Shown: positions 59,686-64,000 of the stretch, piece by piece | Layout of the letters: each line of letters begins with the position of its first letter | Position numbering within the stretch: position 1 is the stretch's first letter | Assembly (NCBI RefSeq): GCF_042433915.1 | Contig: NZ_JBHLUN010000007.1 | Coordinates: 62,001 to 126,000, forward strand | Origin: Roseomonas elaeocarpi | GTDB lineage: Bacteria; Pseudomonadota; Alphaproteobacteria; Acetobacterales; Acetobacteraceae | Reading direction: 5' to 3' | Length of the DNA: 64,000 bases | Translations under genes and position numbers: made by a program | The notes under the pieces: generated by a model | Databases searched by the model: none | Seen by the model: the letters and a program-made list of their open reading frames with translations, nothing else | What the model was told of the DNA's origin: nothing

Positions 59686-60999
59686 ATGACCACCAAGATC
59701 GCCATGATCGGCGCCGGCAGCGTCGTCTTCGTGAAGAACCTGCTGACCGACATCCTCAGCCTGCCGGCGCTGAAAGGCTGCGAGATCGCGCTGCACGACA
59801 TCGATCCGGAGCGGCTGGAAACCGCCGGGATGATGGCCCGCTGGACCTCCGGGCAGTTCGACGCCGGCGCCACGGTGACCGAGCACCCCGACCGTCGCCG
59901 CTGCGTCGAGGGCGCGGACTTCGTGATCAACATGGTGCAGATCGGCATGCACGAGGCCACGCTGCTCGACTTCGAGATCCCCACCCGCTACGGCCTCAAG
60001 CAGACCATCGCCGACACGGTCGGCATCGGCGGCATCTTCCGTGGGCTGCGCACGATCCCCTTCATGGTCGACCTCGTGCGCGACATGCGCGCCGTCTGCC
60101 CGGACGCGGTGCTGCTCAACTACACCAACCCCATGAGCATCCTGACCTGGGCGGTGTACCGCGCCTTCCCGGAGCAGAAGGTGGTAGGCCTGTGCCACAA
60201 CGTGCAGCACACGGCGCGTGACCTCGCGACCTACCTCGGCGTCGAGCGCTCCCGCCTCAGCTACGACTGCGCCGGCATCAACCACATGACCTGGTTCCTG
60301 AAGCTCGAGATCGACGGGAAGGACGCCTACCCGCAGCTGCGCCGCGCGGCGAACAACCCGGAGATCTTCGCCAAGGACAAGGTGCGCTTCGAGCTGATGC
60401 GCCACCTCGGCTGGTTCGTGAGCGAGTCGAGCGAGCACACCGCCGAGTACACGCCCTACTTCCTGCGGCGCGACGACCAGATCGCGGAGTTCGACGTGCC
60501 GGTGGACGACTACATCCGCCGCAGCGAGCGCAACCTGCGCCGCTACGCCGACACCCGCGCCCGCCTGCTGGCCGGCGAAAGCTTCCCGCTGGAACGTTCC
60601 GACGAGTACGGCGCCTCGATCATCCAGGGCATCGTCACCGGGGAGCCGCAGCTGATCTACGGCAATGTCCGCAACACCAAGCTGATCGAGAACCTGCCCG
60701 AGGACTGCTGCGTCGAGGTGCCGCTGATCGTGGACCGCAACGGTTTGCGCGCCTGCCACGTCGGCACCCTGCCGCCCGAACTCGCGGCCCACTGCGCGCC
60801 GCACGTCTTCGTGCAGGATCTGACCGTCCGCGCCGCGCTGGAAGGCGACCGGGACGCGGTGTACCGCGCCGCCGTGCTGGACCGCCACGCCGGCAGCGTG
60901 CTGTCGCTGCGTGAAATCCGCTCCATGGTGGACGACCTGATTGACGCCCACGGCGACGCCATGCCGGTGGGCATCCGCCGCCCGGCGCTGGCGGCCTGA
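59686..60999 (+). CDS. Glycoside hydrolase family 4 (alpha-galactosidase/alpha-glucosidase-like)
   Basis: A 437-residue NAD- and metal-dependent glycosidase. The NAD-binding IAMIGAGSVVFVKNLLTD is at the start. The manganese ligands are Cys170 (GLCHNVQHT) and His200 (GINHMTW), with the NYTNPM and DTVGIGGIFRGLRTIP segments typical of MelA-like GH4. GH4 enzymes oxidise C3 of the sugar and split alpha- or beta-linkages by elimination. The ATG follows AGAGGAAAC. It is the last gene of the LacI operon, so it probably acts on the imported disaccharide in the cytoplasm. Alpha-galactoside is my best guess. Confidence 0.94.
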   Translation: MTTKIAMIGAGSVVFVKNLLTDILSLPALKGCEIALHDIDPERLETAGMMARWTSGQFDAGATVTEHPDRRRCVEGADFVINMVQIGMHEATLLDFEIPTRYGLKQTIADTVGIGGIFRGLRTIPFMVDLVRDMRAVCPDAVLLNYTNPMSILTWAVYRAFPEQKVVGLCHNVQHTARDLATYLGVERSRLSYDCAGINHMTWFLKLEIDGKDAYPQLRRAANNPEIFAKDKVRFELMRHLGWFVSESSEHTAEYTPYFLRRDDQIAEFDVPVDDYIRRSERNLRRYADTRARLLAGESFPLERSDEYGASIIQGIVTGEPQLIYGNVRNTKLIENLPEDCCVEVPLIVDRNGLRACHVGTLPPELAAHCAPHVFVQDLTVRAALEGDRDAVYRAAVLDRHAGSVLSLREIRSMVDDLIDAHGDAMPVGIRRPALAA

Positions 61000-61013
61000 C
61001 GCGGCGCTCCGTC

Positions 61014-61051
61014 CCGGGGAGGCAGGAGAAGGAATTCTTCCGCCTCCCCGG
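61014..61051 (+). terminator. 10-bp hairpin after the GH4 gene
   Basis: CCGGGGAGGC ... GCCTCCCCGG, a perfect 10-bp stem starting 14 bases after the GH4 stop, with an inner EcoRI-like palindrome. A T-rich stretch (CATCTTCTTTC) follows 15 bases later. It is the left end of the repeat element and may also terminate the sugar operon. Confidence 0.5.
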
Positions 61052-61285
61052 ACCCCTCCACCCTCATCTTCTTTCAGGACGCTGCCGCGGGAGCGGGGCA
61101 AGGTGGTGCGCTCCGGGTCGATGACCCGGAGCGGGCAACGGATGACACCAGGGCTGCCAGGAAGTCCGATCCGGTTCCAGCTGGACAGGCGCTGACCTGT
61201 CCTGCGATCGGCCTCCCCCGCCGCGCGGCAGCACTCCCAGGAAAAGATGAGAGGGGCCCGGGGAGAGAATTCCTTCTCTCCCCGG
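61014..61285. repeat. Non-coding element of about 270 bp with imperfect terminal inverted repeats and internal hairpins
   Basis: The outer ends read inward alike: left CCGGGGAGGC...GAAGGAATTCTTC...CTCCCCGG, then CCCCTC, CATCTT and GCTGCCGC; right end, complemented, shows CCGGGGAGAGAAGGAATTC, CTCCCCGG, CCCCTC, CATCTT and GCTGCCGC in the same order. Each end is itself a hairpin (61014-61051, stem 10; 61258-61285, stem 9). Two more perfect hairpins lie inside, at 61110-61132 (GCTCCGGGTC) and 61183-61202 (GGACAGG). No gene is present. It resembles a MITE or BIME-like dispersed repeat. Other copies would have to be sought in the genome. Confidence 0.75.
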
Positions 61286-61406
61286 CGCGACGCCAACCAC
61301 AGCGCGCAACGCCCCGTGACCCCGGCGCCACCATGCCCGTCCGGCAACCCGGCGCACCCCTGCAAACACTGGCGAGGGGGGCGTCCGTCGCGCTATCCCC
61401 CGCCCT

Positions 61407-62294
61407 ATGTCGCTTACCGAACGCACCGCCTGGACGAGTCTGGGGATCGGCCTTTGCGTGCTGATGCTCAAGGGCATTGCCTGGTGGATCACCGGCAGCA
61501 CCGCCTTCTTCGCCGAGATGCTGGAAACCGTGGTCAACGTCGCCGCCGCCTCGGCCGCGCTGATGGCCGTGCGCTATTCCGCCATGCCAGCCGATGAGAA
61601 CCACCCTTACGGCCACGCCAAGGTCGAATACTTCTCGGCCGTTCTGGAAGGCGCGCTGATCGTGGTGGCGGCCACCCTGATCCTGCAGCAGGTCTGGGGC
61701 GCCCTGCAGGCCCCGCATTTCCCGGATCAGCCGGTCACGGGTCTGGTGCTGTCCTCCGCTGCGGCGGCGGTGAACGTGGTCTGGGCCACCGTGCTGCGCC
61801 GTCGCGGCAAGCGGCTGGGCTCGCCGGCGCTGGTGGCCGACAGCCACTACCTGATGGCCGACGTGGTGACCTCGGTGGGCGTTGTGATCGGCGTCTTCCT
61901 GGTGACGGTGACCGGCCTCCTGTGGCTCGACCCGGTGATGGCGGGCGTCACCGCGCTGATGATCCTGTTTTCCGGCTACCGGTTGCTGCGCGAAAGCATC
62001 GGCGGGCTGATGGACGAGGCGGCGCCGGCCGAGCTCCAGGCCAAAATTCGCGAGCAGGTCTCCACCACCGCCGTCGGCGCGCTGGAAGCGCATGACCTGC
62101 GGACCCGCCGCGCCGGGCGCTTCACCTTTATCGACTTCCACCTGGTGGTGCCGGGCGAGATGAGCGTGGAGGCGGCGCACGAGATCTGCGACCGCATCGA
62201 GGCCGCGCTGCGGGAGTCCCTCGGCTCCGCCGTGATCTCGATCCACGTGGAACCGGACCGCAAGGCCAAGCACAGCGGCGTCGTGGTGCTGTGA
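61407..62294 (+). CDS. Cation diffusion facilitator transporter with atypical metal-site residues
   Basis: A 295-residue CDF protein with six membrane helices and a C-terminal cytoplasmic domain (about 205-290, with FHLVVPGEMSVEAAHEICD). Family marks are clear: MPADENHPYGHAKVEYFSA after helix 2 and LWLDPVMAGVTALMI. The usual helix-2 metal motif D-x3-D reads AEMLETVVN here, and the helix-5 H-x3-D reads SHYLMAD, with the His one place off. So the transported ion may not be zinc, or the site may be altered. The ATG lies just after the repeat element, without a strong ribosome site. Confidence 0.88.
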   Translation: MSLTERTAWTSLGIGLCVLMLKGIAWWITGSTAFFAEMLETVVNVAAASAALMAVRYSAMPADENHPYGHAKVEYFSAVLEGALIVVAATLILQQVWGALQAPHFPDQPVTGLVLSSAAAAVNVVWATVLRRRGKRLGSPALVADSHYLMADVVTSVGVVIGVFLVTVTGLLWLDPVMAGVTALMILFSGYRLLRESIGGLMDEAAPAELQAKIREQVSTTAVGALEAHDLRTRRAGRFTFIDFHLVVPGEMSVEAAHEICDRIEAALRESLGSAVISIHVEPDRKAKHSGVVVL

Positions 62295-62310
62295 TCCCCG
62301 CGCCGCGGTC

Positions 62311-63462
62311 ATGCCGCCGCTGAGGCCACCCCACACCCGGCGCGGCGGCTCCGCGGCCTCCGGACCGGAACCGGACGCCGCGTCCCCGCCGGCTCCTGCG
62401 GCCCGCGTGCTGCGCTGGCCAGTGCTGCGCCTCGCCTCTGCCCCCGGCATCCGGCCGCTGCGGCCGCCGTCTCGCGCCGCCGTGTTCACGCTGTCCAGCC
62501 TGCCGGTGCAGGTCAGCGGACCGCGCATCCCGCCCGTCCCGCCGCGGCGGGGGCGCCCTTGGCCGGCGCCCCTGTCGCTCGCGCTGCACGGCGCGGTGGC
62601 GGCCGCGCTGGTGTTCCTGCTGCACCAGGCCGAGCCTCCCAGGGCGCCGCTGCAGCTTCGGGGCGTGCCGCTGCTCTGGGCCGGCCCGGGGGAGGGCAGC
62701 AACGCGCCCACGATCGGCGAGGCGCCGCCGCCGCCCGCCACCGCGCCCGACGCCCCGCCGCCATCGCCGCCGCCGGCCGAGAGCCAGGCGCCGGAGGCAC
62801 CCCCGCCCGTGGCACCGGACTCCGGCCTGCCCGCCACCCCCGCCGAAGCGCCGCCCGCCGAGGCGGTGCCCGCGCCGCCCCCGATCCCCCCGGCGCCAGC
62901 CGCCGCCGAGGCCACGATCCCGCCGCCCGCCCTCGTGCCGCCGGTGCCGGCCCCGCCCGACAAGCCCGGCGCGCCCAACCCGGCGCCCGTGGCCCTGCCG
63001 CGCCCGCCGCCGCCGGCACCCCCGCCGCCGGTGCCGAGCCTCGCCTCGACCCCGGCCACGCCGCAGCACCCGCCCTCGCGCCGGCAGGACGGAACGGAGG
63101 CCGCGGCCTCCTCGCCGCTGCAGATCAACGGCGCGGTGGGCGGGATGCGCCTCGGCGCCGGGGTGGGCGGCGCGCTGGGCGAAACGCGCGGCCCCGGCGC
63201 CCCGCGCGACGGCTGCGCCCAGAACATCGACTACCCGCCCGAGCAGCGGCGGCTGGGCATCACCGGCGCGGTGGCGCTGCGCCTGCGCCTGACCGACACC
63301 GGCCGCGTGGTCGAGGCACGGGTGGTGAACAGCAGCGGCGTCGCGGCGCTGGACGACTGGGCGCGCGAGCGCATCCGCCGCTGCCGCTTCACGCCCGGGA
63401 TACGCGACGGCCACCCGGTCTGGTCGAGCTACGACACCACGATCTACTTCGACAGGAATTGA
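62311..63462 (+). CDS. TonB-like energy transducer
   Basis: A 383-residue protein of the TonB layout. A basic N-terminus of 85 residues (unusually long) precedes one membrane helix (PLSLALHGAVAAALVFLLH). Then comes a Pro/Ala-rich linker of about 140 residues spanning the periplasm, and a TonB C-terminal domain with INGAVGG..., RRLGITGAVALRLRLTDTGRV and SSGVAALDDWARERIRRCRFTP. It would pass proton-motive energy to outer-membrane receptors. ExbB/ExbD and receptor genes are not in view. The start may be internal because the first 60 residues have no family similarity. Confidence 0.88.
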   Translation: MPPLRPPHTRRGGSAASGPEPDAASPPAPAARVLRWPVLRLASAPGIRPLRPPSRAAVFTLSSLPVQVSGPRIPPVPPRRGRPWPAPLSLALHGAVAAALVFLLHQAEPPRAPLQLRGVPLLWAGPGEGSNAPTIGEAPPPPATAPDAPPPSPPPAESQAPEAPPPVAPDSGLPATPAEAPPAEAVPAPPPIPPAPAAAEATIPPPALVPPVPAPPDKPGAPNPAPVALPRPPPPAPPPPVPSLASTPATPQHPPSRRQDGTEAAASSPLQINGAVGGMRLGAGVGGALGETRGPGAPRDGCAQNIDYPPEQRRLGITGAVALRLRLTDTGRVVEARVVNSSGVAALDDWARERIRRCRFTPGIRDGHPVWSSYDTTIYFDRN

Positions 63463-63556
63463 CCGCCGCGGCCGGGCCGGGCGGCTTGCGAATCCCGCAG
63501 CACCCGGGCGATGCACGCGGCGGGCCCCGCTCCGGGGCCGCAGGGGCAGCAGCACC

Positions 63557-64000
63557 ATGGTCCGGCTGAATCGCATCACCACCCGCGGCGGCGACGGCGG
63601 CGAAACCTCGCTGGGCGACGGCACGCGGCTGCGCAAGGACGCGCCGCGCATCGACGCGATCGGCGCGGTGGACGAGTGCAACGCCGCGCTGGGCCTGGTC
63701 CGCCTCCATGCCACGGGCGAGGCCGACGCCATGCTGGCGCGGCTGCAGAACGACCTGTTCGATCTCGGCGCCGACCTCGCGGTGCCGGCCGCGCCGGAGG
63801 GCACGGAGGGCAGGGCCCGCCTGCGGGTGAGCGACGCCCAGTGCGAGCGGCTGGAGGACGAGGTCGCCCGCATGAACGAGGCGATTCCGCCGCTGCGCTC
63901 CTTCGTGCTGCCGGGCGGCAGCGCCGGCGCCGCGTTCGCGCACCTGGCCCGCACCGTGGCCCGCCGGGCGGAGCGTGAGGTGGTGCGCCTCGCGGCTGCC
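63557..64000 (+). CDS. Cob(I)alamin adenosyltransferase, PduO type (3' end beyond the window)
   Basis: An ATG at 63557 opens a frame of 148 codons that runs off the right edge. It begins MVRLNRITTRGGDGGETSLG, where TRGGDGGETSLGDG matches the ATP-binding start of PduO-type enzymes (usually TKTGDDGTTGL). IDAIGAVDECNAALGLVR and FDLGADLAVP follow, and RSFVLPGGSAGAAFAHLARTVARRAERE is the core of the active site. It converts cob(I)alamin to adenosylcobalamin. It complements the cobalamin use seen in metH, although that enzyme needs methylcobalamin. At least 35-40 residues are missing. Confidence 0.92.
   Translation, partial: MVRLNRITTRGGDGGETSLGDGTRLRKDAPRIDAIGAVDECNAALGLVRLHATGEADAMLARLQNDLFDLGADLAVPAAPEGTEGRARLRVSDAQCERLEDEVARMNEAIPPLRSFVLPGGSAGAAFAHLARTVARRAEREVVRLAAA

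Noticed and set aside
61074..63227. A 717-codon minus-strand frame across the repeat element, CDF and TonB-like genes
   Set aside because: Gly/Ala/Arg-rich shadow of real plus-strand genes. Its last part follows the repeat element and is not a gene.
1..64000. tRNA, rRNA and CRISPR arrays
   Set aside because: I looked for tRNA-like GGTTCGA...CC arms, conserved rRNA words and regularly spaced direct repeats with unique spacers, and saw none. The 14-15 bp repeats have no spacers. A tRNA could still be missed by eye.

Overview
The window is very GC-rich (roughly 70 percent) bacterial chromosome, densely packed, with frequent GTG starts and 1- or 4-base stop/start overlaps. The amiC-mrcA-prfB order, a prfB without the programmed frameshift, a GDP-rhamnose/heptose gene set, FPR-type ferredoxin reductase, MmcB, a TctC/Bug binding protein and a B12-dependent metH next to an ArsR-methyltransferase regulator all fit an alphaproteobacterium. 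My best guess is Acetobacteraceae (Roseomonas-like); that is an inference from gene content, not from a marker gene. I saw no rRNA, tRNA, CRISPR array, phage or transposase gene.

Region by region. 1-12.3 kb: cell-surface sugar genes (gtrA-like, rmd and gmd for GDP-deoxyhexose, hldE for ADP-heptose), a 2-hydroxyacid dehydrogenase, an ABC-2 exporter, two coupled degenerate EAL-like genes, dgt, and a WcbI-like gene coupled to dgt. 12.4-19.7 kb: mmcB; an operon of MFS transporter, fumarylacetoacetase and cyclase facing a TetR gene across a perfect palindrome; a BASS-type transporter; a TctC receptor. 19.7-22.3 kb: a five-lipoprotein operon in which two related lipoprotein types alternate (A-B-BamE-like-A-B), the most unusual coding locus here. 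22.4-27.1 kb: sdaA, then a yjfJKL-like set (PspA-like, DUF350, exported DUF2491 protein). 27.3-35.1 kb: aldo/keto reductase, MBL hydrolase, a possible 39-residue protein, then amiC, mrcA and prfB.

35.2-50.4 kb: GT39-like glycosyltransferase, DUF374 acyltransferase, nitroreductase, FUSC protein, yjcH-actP acetate uptake, a MASE4-like hybrid kinase, ferredoxin-NADP reductase, two GNAT enzymes, an exported oxalate-decarboxylase-like bicupin and small unknown proteins. 50.4-55 kb: an ArsR-methyltransferase regulator followed by metH, with a 22-bp palindrome in a 39-bp divergent gap. 55.2-61 kb: a LacI-controlled sugar ABC uptake and GH4 glycosidase operon without its own ATPase. 61.0-61.3 kb: a gene-free element about 270 bp long with imperfect terminal inverted repeats and internal hairpins. 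61.4-64 kb: a CDF transporter with atypical metal-site residues, a TonB-like protein and a PduO-type cobalamin adenosyltransferase cut by the window edge.

Most long open frames opposite or overlapping these genes are artefacts of high GC and were left out. Start sites were chosen from Shine-Dalgarno-like motifs, overlaps and family lengths; where they are uncertain the entry says so.
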